Positions 7,074 to 16,594 of a DNA stretch of 64,000 bases are shown in pieces (the stretch's first letter is position 1; each line of letters starts with the position of its first letter). The stretch covers positions 248,001 to 312,000 of the forward strand of contig NZ_JAUPED010000004.1 of NCBI RefSeq assembly GCF_030552475.1, read 5' to 3'. The position numbers were made by a program, and so were the translations under genes. This stretch comes from Mariniflexile sp. AS56. GTDB taxonomy: Bacteria > Bacteroidota > Bacteroidia > Flavobacteriales > Flavobacteriaceae. The notes beneath the pieces are model-generated. The model was given only the letters and a program-made list of their open reading frames with translations, had not been told where the DNA came from and made no database searches.

Positions 7074-10000
7074 TTAATTTATAATGATTTTTTTAGTTAC
7101 AATCCCTTTTCCTGTATTTAACTTCACAATATAAAAACCTGTAATAGCAGATACCTGAACCGATGCATGGGAACGCGTGTTTAATTTCGTTTTTTTAATT
7201 CGGTTACCAAGAGCGTCATAAATAGCCACATCCTTGATATGAATGTTTTCTGAATTAACTAAATTTAATTCACCCGATTTTGAATCGTAACCAATAAACA
7301 CAGAGCTCACTGCTTCTACACTTTTTACGCTTTCAACCATAGCCACCTTCATTTCTTCTTGCTTAAATACCAGTTTAAACCTGTCGGCATACACACCCGG
7401 CTCCAATTTAATTTCGAAGGACTCCGTATTAATTTGTTTCGTTTCACCCGTTAATTCATCTTTAATAAAAAGAGGTAAACCCGATGCTAAATTCTCTAAA
7501 CCATCCACTCTTATTTTCGCAACACCTGCGTTCTTTACAACCAGTCCTAATGAAAATTCTTGAAACTCATCAAAAACTTCAACACCTTGAATTACAAATT
7601 TATTATTACTGAAATCCCAATACATATCTTCCTCATTCACATCAACCATAAAAGCATCATAGCCCAAATCGAAACCATTCGAAGCCTTTTTATTAGCACC
7701 AATAACTAATTGTCTGTGATACCCTAATGGCGAATCATAAACCAATCGGATGGTTGGAGTTTTGTTAATTATGGCTTCATTAGTTGTTTTAGCAGCCGTT
7801 TTGCTATTTGACGATTTAAAAAACAAGGAGGTCGATGCATTCTCTGTAGCAAAAACACGTTGGCTATTTTTAAATATAACCGTTCCCCCATCAACACTTG
7901 CAATAGTTCCCAAATTATCGTTAGGGTTTCCATCTAACTTCGTAGACACGAAAAACCCTTGATTTATAGCAATGTATTGCCCCGGCACCTTTGTTCCTGT
8001 AGCAGCAACACCTTTTTCGGAAGCATCATTAATTCTGGCGTCATTTGAAATGGCTGCAGCACCACCTGTTAAATTATAAGTAGCATACCCACCAACATAC
8101 GATTTTAAATCGTGTGTGTTTTGTTCACCAAAATGGTCCCAGAAATACAAAGCACCGTTAATAACAGTATTCGCATTATTACCACCTTCTGCTGCACTAA
8201 TATTATCTAAAATAAACTCGATAGCATCAATAGAAGATGGATATGGATTCCCTATTAAGCGGTTAACATCGCCCGAAGTTTTATCTAACTCCAAAGTGAT
8301 ATCGCCGTTATTAGGCAAACCTTTAAAAACATAATTTTGCAATTCATCAATTGGAACATTACCAGAAGTACCTTTCATGGTAAATCCTTCACCCGCTAGC
8401 ATAGGCGATGTTTCGTTTATTCGCGACCAACCATCATAACTACCTGCCTTTCCATAAAATTTATATAACCAATAATTACTAATAGTTCTAGGAAATCCTG
8501 GAGGTGGCGCAGAACCACTTCCGTTAACAGACGAGCTAAATTGCATGTCTTGGTATAAAGATGACATGGTACCATCTTTCAAAACACTTACTAAATTATA
8601 GTTTTCATTGGTGCTTGATGCTCCTACACCACGTGTAGACGCATCTCCTGAACTAGGACCTACTGAAGATGACCAATAATTATAATTATACCCATTGGCT
8701 GTACCTTGTTGATCGCGTTCTATATACCCGCCACTATCCGCATCTACAATACTGCCTTCTGTTTGAACAAGTTGCGATTCACCAACTAAATCTATAACAC
8801 CATCTAGCTCTAAATAATGAGTGATCGTTAATTCTTGACCGGTGTTATTTTCTTCGGGAGACGTTACCACAGGATCTGCCATCGTTAGAATACCAGCGGT
8901 TTGAATTAAACCTAAAAGTGAGATGTCTCTATCGCCAGAAGTGATGTCGTGAGATAGTTGAACAATGTTCCAATCTATCATGGTAACACCATCTAAACTT
9001 AATGTATTCGGGATCACTTGACTGGCACTATGACTCCAAACCCCTTCAGAATCCCAAGCGCCATCTGCTACCGATATATATGGCAGTGGTGTTGTTTGCG
9101 ATTCTATAAGTTCTTTATCTTTATCTAAATATTTTAATCTTAAGAAATTTCTATCTTCTGTTAAACCTTCCACTGTAGAACCATAAAAGGAATTGAAATC
9201 ATAATACGCTTTTAGTTGACTCCAAACAATATTAGAAACCTCATTACTAGCACTAGCTGTTGGAATAACTTTACCACTCACTATACCTCCTACTGTTTCA
9301 ATTTCTTGATTCATTAGGTAATGGATTTGGTTATCCGTTAAACCTTGATCCCACACATACACTTCATCAATATCTCCTAAAAAGGGATTTGAAATCGTGT
9401 TTTTATCAATATACAATGCCCCTACTGCAAAACGATTGAAATTAGGCGAAGGCGCCGCTACGTTTTGTTGAGATTTATCTAAAACACCATCCACATACAA
9501 AAACATGGTACCACTTATGTACACAAAGGTTACTTGATGCCATTTACCATCATTCAATTGCATAGATGATGTGAATCTAGGTGTCACAACATCATCTACC
9601 ATAACCTCAACTTGGTCGCTTGTATTCAACCTAAGTTGTAACTTACTCCCTTTAGACATGATGGTTCGAGGACTTGCACTAGCTGTATTATTTTTTACCC
9701 AAGCTGAAATAGTAAAATCGTTTACATTTAAATTGAGCAAAGATTCGCCTACTAAATAATCGCCTGAAGCAATACTTACCGAGTGGTTTTCTGAAAACTT
9801 AGACGCCTTTCCGAAGGTAAAAAACTTAGTTCCATCAAAATCATACCAGGTTTCAAGATTTCCTGCACCATCCGCTTTTAAAGGAATAACATCTATAATA
9901 TCTGCATCTCCAAAAGCATCATTATCGGCTACAATTAAAACATATTCCTCATCTGTACCCAAAGAAAAACTACTAAAAGCAGCAGATGGAATGGAGACAT

Positions 10001-11978
10001 ACACCGTTTCCACATCACCACCAGAACTTGGTGCGATAGACTCTACTATTTTCCATTGTCTCGATATTCTTGTTAAAGATGTTGTAATTCCAGTTGCTAT
10101 AGTTACCGTATTACTGCCGCTTGCTGTGTAAGCAGCATCGTTTGTACCCCAAACTAAAAAATCGCCGTCATCATTAAATTCATTTAAATTCGAATTATTG
10201 GTTGTAAAAACACCATCTAAACCTATAGTAACTTCGTTTACGGTATTTACTGTTTTTGATTGTTTTTGATTTAAATCGGAACTCTCATCTTTCCCAATAC
10301 CTGCAACATGGTAATTGTACCCCGTATTCGCAGTAACATCCCAAACAGCAATATCAAAAGAATTAATGTAATTTTTTTGCGCTTCGTTTGAAGCTCCTAA
10401 AGTAATACCATATTTAATAGCTAAATACGATTCTATTTTTTGTCTCCCAGCATCATTAACACGCGATGCAAATGTGAATATTTCTGCAACACGCCCGTTT
10501 AAACTTCCTTGTAAATCAAAGTTTCTACCTATCCAGTACTTACTCCCTGTTACATTAGCGAAAGACACATCCGATTTATTTGAAGTCGTTAAAACTGAAG
10601 AATTATATAAAATATCTTGTTTTGTTGGCGATGTATCGGAGTTGTTTCGAACATTAATAATCCCCACATTAGCATAAGAAGAACCAATTTCAGCTTCACC
10701 ATTAAAACTACTACCACCAACTATATTTTGATTGTACGACAAGGCTTCATTAGTAAATTCTGTTGAGTAATCACCAAAACCCAAACCTGTTATATCGCCT
10801 GCACTTCCAGACTCTAGACCTCCAAAAATGGTATTTCTTGAAGAACTACTAGTCATCGTAGCATCAGGAATCATTACAATAAAAATATCGTGGCTATAAA
10901 AACCGCTTATCGTACTGTTATTATTGTATAAATATTGTTCTACACTAGCCCCATCATTCTCAAACTTTAAAACGGGGTTAAAATTTATGTTAGACGTTGC
11001 ATTATCTATATAAGTTGGTTCTTTACCAGTATCAGATATGGCATCCTTTCCATTAGTACCAATATCTGCCCACTTAGACACTTTTGAAGCCGTTGCCGTA
11101 ATACCACGAGTCGATTTAAGCCAAAGTCTAAAGTCTGCCGTTACCCCTCCAGGACCAGGAATACTATAATTAAACATTTCTGCACTTACGTTATAAGTAA
11201 AGGTTGTATTGGCCGTATTTGTAACACTAATAGTAGACGTTAAGGTTCCAGAACCACCTGTTGGGCCCGTAAATGTGACAGGTAAAATAACATAATCGCC
11301 AGGATCAACACTTGTAGGAAAGCTAGAAGGTGAATAATTTGGTAACAACACATATGCCGGAACTGCAAAATCACTAAGTGAACTTGCCACTGCAGAAATT
11401 ACTAACGGACAACTACCTGTATTTGCAATGGTATAATAACGTGTCGCTGAAGCCCCTTCATCAATCACTCCAAAATAGGTTCCGTTACTAGAAGTTGTTG
11501 TGGTAGCACCGTTTAATATATCGGAAGATGGACTTCCTCCAACCACATTAATTTCCGGAGAACCACTTATAGAAAAAGTAAAAGTAAAGTTAGGATCTTG
11601 TTTAACTAAAATTACGATATCTGTAGACCCGCCACAATTACCACTAATATTCGTTATTGTAAAATCGACATTCTTTGTCTTTCCATTACAAGCATCTGTA
11701 TCTACGTTTGTAGGTACTTTATCAGTAGAAAGTGAAAAATCCGCGGTATTTGTGATCGCTATATCTTCAATTTTAACCTTATCACAATCTGTTCTTGTAT
11801 TTGTAATTCTAAAAGCAATACTGTTACCTGCAGAAATGGAAACCGTCGATCCTCCTGAAACTGTTGAGCCTCCTAAAATTTCAACTTTAATATCTTGTGC
11901 CAATAATTGGTTAGAAATGAGGCAAGATAAAAGCACTAACGAAACCGTTAGCAAATGAGAGAGAGAAAGTTTGTTCAT
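7074..11978 (-). CDS. large T9SS-secreted multidomain surface protein with LamG domain
   Basis: 1634 residues. A signal peptide covers residues 1-28 (ends LLAQ). An immunoglobulin-like region with a choice-of-anchor/ASH-type domain lies at about 140-270. A concanavalin-like region at about 280-530 starts RLWLKSTRGI and ends in the pattern IESYLAIKYGITLG, common in Bacteroidota giant surface proteins. A LamG/laminin-G domain lies at about 730-875 (FTISAWVKN...DGKWHQVTFVYISGTMFLYVDGVLD). More repeats and a type A T9SS C-terminal sorting domain occupy about the last 75 residues (GFYIVKLNTGKGIVTKKIIIN at the end). It is probably exported across the outer membrane by the type IX system and attached to the cell surface; PorT-like protein is encoded at 31216. 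No enzyme active site is seen, so I infer adhesion or glycan binding. It is monocistronic. Confidence 0.85.
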   Translation of the reverse strand: MNKLSLSHLLTVSLVLLSCLISNQLLAQDIKVEILGGSTVSGGSTVSISAGNSIAFRITNTRTDCDKVKIEDIAITNTADFSLSTDKVPTNVDTDACNGKTKNVDFTITNISGNCGGSTDIVILVKQDPNFTFTFSISGSPEINVVGGSPSSDILNGATTTTSSNGTYFGVIDEGASATRYYTIANTGSCPLVISAVASSLSDFAVPAYVLLPNYSPSSFPTSVDPGDYVILPVTFTGPTGGSGTLTSTISVTNTANTTFTYNVSAEMFNYSIPGPGGVTADFRLWLKSTRGITATASKVSKWADIGTNGKDAISDTGKEPTYIDNATSNINFNPVLKFENDGASVEQYLYNNNSTISGFYSHDIFIVMIPDATMTSSSSRNTIFGGLESGSAGDITGLGFGDYSTEFTNEALSYNQNIVGGSSFNGEAEIGSSYANVGIINVRNNSDTSPTKQDILYNSSVLTTSNKSDVSFANVTGSKYWIGRNFDLQGSLNGRVAEIFTFASRVNDAGRQKIESYLAIKYGITLGASNEAQKNYINSFDIAVWDVTANTGYNYHVAGIGKDESSDLNQKQSKTVNTVNEVTIGLDGVFTTNNSNLNEFNDDGDFLVWGTNDAAYTASGSNTVTIATGITTSLTRISRQWKIVESIAPSSGGDVETVYVSIPSAAFSSFSLGTDEEYVLIVADNDAFGDADIIDVIPLKADGAGNLETWYDFDGTKFFTFGKASKFSENHSVSIASGDYLVGESLLNLNVNDFTISAWVKNNTASASPRTIMSKGSKLQLRLNTSDQVEVMVDDVVTPRFTSSMQLNDGKWHQVTFVYISGTMFLYVDGVLDKSQQNVAAPSPNFNRFAVGALYIDKNTISNPFLGDIDEVYVWDQGLTDNQIHYLMNQEIETVGGIVSGKVIPTASASNEVSNIVWSQLKAYYDFNSFYGSTVEGLTEDRNFLRLKYLDKDKELIESQTTPLPYISVADGAWDSEGVWSHSASQVIPNTLSLDGVTMIDWNIVQLSHDITSGDRDISLLGLIQTAGILTMADPVVTSPEENNTGQELTITHYLELDGVIDLVGESQLVQTEGSIVDADSGGYIERDQQGTANGYNYNYWSSSVGPSSGDASTRGVGASSTNENYNLVSVLKDGTMSSLYQDMQFSSSVNGSGSAPPPGFPRTISNYWLYKFYGKAGSYDGWSRINETSPMLAGEGFTMKGTSGNVPIDELQNYVFKGLPNNGDITLELDKTSGDVNRLIGNPYPSSIDAIEFILDNISAAEGGNNANTVINGALYFWDHFGEQNTHDLKSYVGGYATYNLTGGAAAISNDARINDASEKGVAATGTKVPGQYIAINQGFFVSTKLDGNPNDNLGTIASVDGGTVIFKNSQRVFATENASTSLFFKSSNSKTAAKTTNEAIINKTPTIRLVYDSPLGYHRQLVIGANKKASNGFDLGYDAFMVDVNEEDMYWDFSNNKFVIQGVEVFDEFQEFSLGLVVKNAGVAKIRVDGLENLASGLPLFIKDELTGETKQINTESFEIKLEPGVYADRFKLVFKQEEMKVAMVESVKSVEAVSSVFIGYDSKSGELNLVNSENIHIKDVAIYDALGNRIKKTKLNTRSHASVQVSAITGFYIVKLNTGKGIVTKKIIIN

Positions 11979-12260
11979 ATTTACTTGAGTAAATTAAAAT
12001 AGCAATTTAAACTACTAGCTTCTATATATAGTAGCTGAGCAAATTTAGAAATATTTCGACAAGAAGCAAGTTTTTATAGATGAACGGTTAAAATTAAATG
12101 GTTTTTGTCAGTATATTATTAATAATTCATTTTTTTTGAGAGAATAAACTTATCCTGAGTTTTGAATAAACTATAAAAAAGTTAAGATTCTTACTTAGAA
12201 TCAATTAAAAATATCACTAAATTTATTCCTTAGAACTCAAATCTATTACATCTGTCTAAA
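11979..12260. other. divergent intergenic region between the T9SS adhesin and the TPR gene
   Basis: 282 bp, very A+T-rich. It must hold both promoters, but I see no clear TAnnTTTG on either strand. The run CTATATATAGTAGC near 12020 is a weak palindrome. No ORF or RNA gene was recognised. Confidence 0.4.
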
Positions 12261-13223
12261 ATGAAAAGAATTATAATTATTTTAATAGTTACTATTTGCC
12301 AATTCACAACTTATGCCCAAGCCAGAAAGTTTTTAAGACAAGCGACGAAGACTAACGATTTAAATGAAAAAATAGAACTTTACACTCAAGTTATAGAACT
12401 AGAACCAAAAAATTTAGATGCTTATTTCTATAGAGGCCTTGCTAAAAATGATTTGGGTGATTATTCGGGTGCCATTGTTGATTATTCTAAAATCATTGTT
12501 ATACAACCAGATGCCGACACGTATTACAACAGAGGAAACTCCAGATACAGTATAAAAAATTATGTTGGCGCTAAAGATGATTATGAAAACGCCTATAAAC
12601 TCGACCCTAACTTTATTGATGCCCTTTACAGTTTAGCCTGTGTAAAATATGATTTAGGTGATTTTGAAGGTGCCATAAGCAACTTGAGTGGTGTTATTAA
12701 TGTAGACCCTTCGGTGACTAAAACCTATTATTTAAGAGCTTCGGCTTACGCCGCTTTAGAAAATCACAAATTAGCCTTAAACGATTACAGCTTAGCTATT
12801 TTATCTGACCAAAGTTCAGACTCGTTTTATAATAGAGGTGTTTTCTATTTAAGCATTAATTATTATCAAGATGCCAATACCGATTTTTCAATCGCCATAA
12901 AACGCAACAGAAATAATAGTTTTGCCCATTTCTACAGAGGCACCTCGTTTCTTTTATTAGGAAAATATGAAGATGCCCTTCTAGATTTTAATACTGCACT
13001 TGGTTTTGACCCTTTAGATTTTGATGCGCTTACAGGCTTAGCACTCACCTATTACAACATGAATAATTTAAATAGCGCTAAACTTCATTTCCAAAAGGCT
13101 AAAGCTATTATAGCGCCAGAAGCAACGATAGATAGCATCGATCAATTTAAAAACACTTACTGGTATCAAAACCAATATTTTTATTTTAGTGAAAACTTTA
13201 AAAAGCTTGTTAACTTACAGTAA
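12261..13223 (+). CDS. secreted tetratricopeptide-repeat protein
   Basis: 320 residues. A signal peptide covers residues 1-19 (MKRIIIILIVTICQF, cut near TYAQA). After it come about eight TPR units with the A-x-x-Y/F-R-G and NRGNSRY-type signatures (YFYRGLAKNDLGDYSGAI, YYNRGNSRYSIKNYVGAK and so on). TPRs are protein-interaction scaffolds; a periplasmic location is predicted and the partner is unknown. Convergent with rsmG, with only 4 bp between stops. Confidence 0.8.
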   Translation: MKRIIIILIVTICQFTTYAQARKFLRQATKTNDLNEKIELYTQVIELEPKNLDAYFYRGLAKNDLGDYSGAIVDYSKIIVIQPDADTYYNRGNSRYSIKNYVGAKDDYENAYKLDPNFIDALYSLACVKYDLGDFEGAISNLSGVINVDPSVTKTYYLRASAYAALENHKLALNDYSLAILSDQSSDSFYNRGVFYLSINYYQDANTDFSIAIKRNRNNSFAHFYRGTSFLLLGKYEDALLDFNTALGFDPLDFDALTGLALTYYNMNNLNSAKLHFQKAKAIIAPEATIDSIDQFKNTYWYQNQYFYFSENFKKLVNLQ

Positions 13224-13227
13224 TCAA

Positions 13228-13857
13228 CTAGCCTTTGTATTTTAAAGGCAAGTGTACCACCTTTTTGGTTTCATAAAAATCTTCTGAATAAAAATCGCTT
13301 ATATTATAAGTTGTTGCTGTTTTATATTCTTGAAGTTCTTCAGATAAGTCACCACCTTTTAAATAAAGTATCCCATTTTTAAGGTCATGGTTTTGGTTTT
13401 TAGCTATTTTACCTTTTACCCAATGCACAAACGTAGGCATAATGGCTACGGCGCGACTTACAATAAAATCATAAGTATCATTAATTTCCTCTACGCGGCT
13501 GTGTGTTGTTTTAACATTGGTTAAGCCTAAGCCTGCAACAACCTCATCGACCACTTTTAGCTTTTTAGCAATACTATCTACTAAATGGAAAGAACAGTTA
13601 GGAAACAAAATAGCCAAGGGAATCCCAGGGAAACCACCACCTGTACCAACATCTAAAATTTTGCTACCATCTTTAAATTCAATCACTTTGGCGATAGCCA
13701 AGGAATGTAAAACATGCCTTAAATAAAGTTCGTCAATATCCTTACGAGATACCACGTTTATTTTCAAATTCCAATCTTGGTAAAGCGCCTCTAATTGAGT
13801 GAATTTAAGGATTTGATCGTCTGTAAGATTCGTAAAGTATTTTAATATCAGGTTCAT
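13228..13857 (-). CDS. rsmG: 16S rRNA (guanine527-N7)-methyltransferase
   Basis: 209 residues, normal for RsmG/GidB. It transfers a methyl group from SAM to N7 of G527 in the 530 loop of 16S rRNA. The SAM-binding motif ILDVGTGGGFPGIPLAI is at about residues 68-84, followed by VDSIAKK and VSRAVA, both characteristic of the family. It stands alone and is divergent from the desaturase gene. A TATTTTTG -7 element lies 18-25 bp upstream on the minus strand (13875-13882). Confidence 0.93.
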   Translation of the reverse strand: MNLILKYFTNLTDDQILKFTQLEALYQDWNLKINVVSRKDIDELYLRHVLHSLAIAKVIEFKDGSKILDVGTGGGFPGIPLAILFPNCSFHLVDSIAKKLKVVDEVVAGLGLTNVKTTHSRVEEINDTYDFIVSRAVAIMPTFVHWVKGKIAKNQNHDLKNGILYLKGGDLSEELQEYKTATTYNISDFYSEDFYETKKVVHLPLKYKG

Positions 13858-13874
13858 TCTTGTTAAATTTTCAA

Positions 13875-13882
13875 CAAAAATA
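13875..13882 (-). promoter_or_regulatory. -7 element TATTTTTG for rsmG
   Basis: Exact TAnnTTTG match on the minus strand, 18 bp from the ATG, which would give a very short leader. Confidence 0.45.
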
Positions 13883-13939
13883 TACTATTTAAGTACATAT
13901 TTTTACAAAAAAACGTTATAACTTAAGTTGCTTTATGCC

Positions 13940-13947
13940 TATCTTTG
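13940..13947 (+). promoter_or_regulatory. -7 element TATCTTTG for the desaturase, decides its start
   Basis: Exact TAnnTTTG match followed by GCGCCGC. It lies inside the longest possible ORF (TTG at 13928), so translation from 13928 is excluded and the ATG at 14000 is the start, with a leader of about 45 nt. Confidence 0.65.
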
Positions 13948-13999
13948 CGCCGCATATGGTATACGTATTCAATTGTGTAACATATTTAAAAATAATAAC

Positions 14000-15100
14000 A
14001 TGACAAAACAGACCCTTTCATTCTCGAGAACAGATTCGGCAAAGTTTTTTAGAACACTTAATAAACGTGTTAACGATTACTTTAAAGACAACAACATCAA
14101 GCGAACAGGAAACTGGAGACTGTGGGTAAAAACCATTGTTATGTTTTCTATGTTTTTAACCCCTTATTTTCTTCTATTAACATTAGATTTTCCAGGATGG
14201 GCTCAATTACTTCTAACCATAGTTATGGGTATTGGTATGGCTGGTGTTGGTATGAATGTCATGCATGATGGAAACCACGGCTCATTTTCTAATAAAGAAT
14301 GGATTAACCGTTTAATGGGAAGTAGTATTTACATCCTCGCAGGAAACGTGTATAACTGGAAAGTACAACATAACGTTTTACACCATACATACACAAACAT
14401 TCATGGCCATGATGAAGATTTAGAAGCAGGACGTATTTTACGTTTTACAGAACATTCTGAGTGGAAATGGTACCATAAATTTCAACATTTTTATTCTGTT
14501 TTACTTTACGGATTATTAACTATTAATTGGGCGATTACTACCGATTTTCAGCAAATGAGACGCTACATGAAACGTAAATTATCTTACGGTAAATTTCCAA
14601 ACCCTGTTTTAAACTGGAGTAAATTGGTCGTTTCTAAAGTTATTTATGTGGCTGTTTGGATTGTGCTACCTATGCTTATTTTAGAAATTTCTTGGTGGAA
14701 AATTCTAATAGGCTTTTTTCTAATGCACTATACTGCTGGTTTAATTTTAAGCGTTGTATTTCAATTAGCACACGTTATGGAAGATGCAGAGATGCCTTTA
14801 CCAGAAGCAGATGGGACTATGAAAAACACTTGGGCTGTTCACCAACTTAGAACAACCATTAATTTCAGCACTAAAAACAGAATTGTAAATTGGTTTACTG
14901 GTGGTTTAAACCATCAAGTAGAACACCATATTTTCCCTCATATTAGTCACGTTCATTACACTAAAATTTCAAAAATAGTGAAGGAAACCGCTAAAGAATT
15001 TAACTTACCATATAACGAATATAAAACTACACGTAAAGCCATTATTGCACATTTCAAACATTTAAAAGAAATGGGAATAAAACCAGCTTTACACGTCTAA
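14000..15100 (+). CDS. membrane fatty acid desaturase (acyl-CoA/acyl-lipid, front-end type)
   Basis: 366 residues from the ATG at 14000. Three histidine boxes that bind the di-iron centre are intact: HDGNH (residues 89-93), HNVLHH (124-129) and HQVEHH (305-310). The QxxHH form of the third box is typical of delta-5/6 'front-end' and linoleoyl-CoA desaturase-like enzymes, but no cytochrome b5 domain is fused. Hydrophobic segments at about 45-85 and 215-255 give the usual four-helix membrane topology. The role is insertion of double bonds into acyl chains, tuning membrane fluidity. It uses its own promoter; the aminotransferase gene follows 18 bp later and may be co-transcribed. Regioselectivity cannot be read. 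Confidence 0.85.
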   Translation: MTKQTLSFSRTDSAKFFRTLNKRVNDYFKDNNIKRTGNWRLWVKTIVMFSMFLTPYFLLLTLDFPGWAQLLLTIVMGIGMAGVGMNVMHDGNHGSFSNKEWINRLMGSSIYILAGNVYNWKVQHNVLHHTYTNIHGHDEDLEAGRILRFTEHSEWKWYHKFQHFYSVLLYGLLTINWAITTDFQQMRRYMKRKLSYGKFPNPVLNWSKLVVSKVIYVAVWIVLPMLILEISWWKILIGFFLMHYTAGLILSVVFQLAHVMEDAEMPLPEADGTMKNTWAVHQLRTTINFSTKNRIVNWFTGGLNHQVEHHIFPHISHVHYTKISKIVKETAKEFNLPYNEYKTTRKAIIAHFKHLKEMGIKPALHV

Positions 15101-15118
15101 CACTTATTATTTATTTAA

Positions 15119-16303
15119 ATGCAATTACTATCCGATAGAATTTTAAACATGGCTACGTCTGCGACATTAGCTATGGCTGCAAAAGCAAGAGAATTGAGAA
15201 CTGAAGGCAAAGACATTATTGGGCTAAGTTTGGGTGAACCAGATTTTAACACGCCCGATTTTATTAAAGATGCCGCTATTCAAGCTATTAATGAAAACTA
15301 CAATTCGTATTCTCCAGTAGATGGATATGTAGATTTAAAACAAGCCATTATCACTAAATTTAAACGTGATAATGATTTAACATATGCACCAAGCCAAATT
15401 GTGGTTTCAACGGGAGCTAAACAATCGTTAGCAAACATTGCAGCCGTTATGACTAACAAAGGTGACGAGGTTATTATGCCATGTCCTTACTGGGTTAGTT
15501 ATGCCGATTTAGTAAAATTAAACGATGGTATTCCTGTTGAAGTTAAAACAACAATTGCTACCGATTTTAAAATGACTCCTGCACAGTTAGAAGCTGCTAT
15601 TACTCCAAAAACAAAAATGATTTGGTTTAGCTCACCTTGTAACCCAAGCGGATCTATTTACAGTAAAGAAGAATTAAGAGCTTTAGCTGATGTATTAGTA
15701 AAATACCCAGATGTTTATGTCGTTTCAGATGAAATTTACGAACACATTAACTATGTTGGTGGGCATGCAAGTATGGCACAGTTTGAAGATATGTACGACC
15801 GTACAATCACTGTAAACGGTGTATCAAAAGCATTCGCAATGACGGGATGGCGTATTGGGTACATAGGTGCTCCTGAAAAAATTGCTCGTGCTTGTAACAA
15901 AATGCAAGGCCAAGTTACTAGTGGTGCTAACTGTATTGCACAACGTGCAACTATTACCGCTCTTAATGAATCGCCAAGTCGTGTACAATACATGATTGAC
16001 GAATTTAAAGTACGTCGTGATTTAATTTTAGACTTATTAAGCGATGTTGAAGGTTTCGTAACAAACGTACCAGAAGGTGCTTTTTATGTATTCCCAAACA
16101 TTTCTCATTTCTTTGGAAAAACGCTACGCGGAAAAACAATAAACAATGCTTCTGATTTTTCTTTGTATTTATTAGAAGAAGCTTTAGTAGCAACCGTTGA
16201 TGGTGAATCTTTCGGAAACCCTGATTGTATTCGTATTTCTTACGCTGCTTCACAAGAGCAAATTAGAGAAGCTATTAAACGTATTAAGGCTGTTGTTAGC
16301 TAA
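15119..16303 (+). CDS. class I PLP-dependent aminotransferase (aspartate aminotransferase type)
   Basis: 394 residues. PLP Lys237 lies in the motif SKAFAMTGWRIGY. Other fold I markers are SLGEPDF near the N-terminus (about 36-42), NPSG near 180, and SDEIYEH for the cofactor Asp/Tyr. The sequence is closest in pattern to AspC/AatA of subgroup I-gamma, which interconvert aspartate and oxaloacetate with 2-oxoglutarate/glutamate. Some relatives also act as prephenate aminotransferase, so the substrate is not certain. It ends at a strong bidirectional terminator. Confidence 0.85.
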   Translation: MQLLSDRILNMATSATLAMAAKARELRTEGKDIIGLSLGEPDFNTPDFIKDAAIQAINENYNSYSPVDGYVDLKQAIITKFKRDNDLTYAPSQIVVSTGAKQSLANIAAVMTNKGDEVIMPCPYWVSYADLVKLNDGIPVEVKTTIATDFKMTPAQLEAAITPKTKMIWFSSPCNPSGSIYSKEELRALADVLVKYPDVYVVSDEIYEHINYVGGHASMAQFEDMYDRTITVNGVSKAFAMTGWRIGYIGAPEKIARACNKMQGQVTSGANCIAQRATITALNESPSRVQYMIDEFKVRRDLILDLLSDVEGFVTNVPEGAFYVFPNISHFFGKTLRGKTINNASDFSLYLLEEALVATVDGESFGNPDCIRISYAASQEQIREAIKRIKAVVS

Positions 16304-16332
16304 AATACACGTATTTAATATACATAAAATAA

Positions 16333-16363
16333 AAAAGACTGCTTTTATAAGCAGTCTTTTTTT
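16333..16363 (+). terminator. bidirectional terminator between the aminotransferase and stress operon
   Basis: Stem AAAAGACTGC (16333-16342) / GCAGTCTTTT (16351-16360), 8-nt loop, with A-run before and T-run after. It serves the plus-strand aminotransferase and the minus-strand operon ending at 16385. Confidence 0.85.
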
Positions 16364-16384
16364 GTTATAATAAGTAGATTTAAA

Positions 16385-16528
16385 TTAATCTACAGCGTCC
16401 TCAATACCATCACCTACCTCTTCAATACCATCTTCTACTTTCTCTCCTGGTGATTTTTTTTCTCTACAACTAGTCGAAATTATTCCAACTGTTGCTAATA
16501 ATAAAAATGCATATACTAATTTTTTCAT
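16385..16528 (-). CDS. small lipoprotein, 47 residues
   Basis: Found by reading the minus strand. ATG at 16528-16526, TAA at 16387-16385. The N-terminus MKKLVYAFLLLATVGIISTSC is a lipoprotein signal with Cys21, and the mature part is only 26 residues, acidic, with a repeated VEDGIEEVGDGIEDAVD pattern that would make an amphipathic helix. Small acidic lipoproteins of this kind are common in Flavobacteriia next to stress genes; function unknown. It is the last gene of the operon starting at 20151, and a (TA)12 tract lies 32 bp upstream of its start. Confidence 0.7.
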   Translation of the reverse strand: MKKLVYAFLLLATVGIISTSCREKKSPGEKVEDGIEEVGDGIEDAVD

Positions 16529-16560
16529 CTTACTAATTTTTAATGGTTAATTAATACTTT

Positions 16561-16584
16561 ATATATATATATATATATATATAT
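16561..16584. repeat. (TA)12 dinucleotide tract
   Basis: 24 bp of uninterrupted AT repeats between the PA2169-family gene (stop at 16595) and the small lipoprotein gene (start at 16528). The transcript of this tract is self-complementary. Such tracts are prone to slippage, so its length may vary between strains. Confidence 0.9.
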
Positions 16585-16594
16585 CTGAGGTTAC

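Noticed and set aside
13928-13999. TTG start giving a 390-residue desaturase
   Set aside because: The -7 element TATCTTTG (13940-13947) lies inside the extension; ATG 14000 is the proper start.
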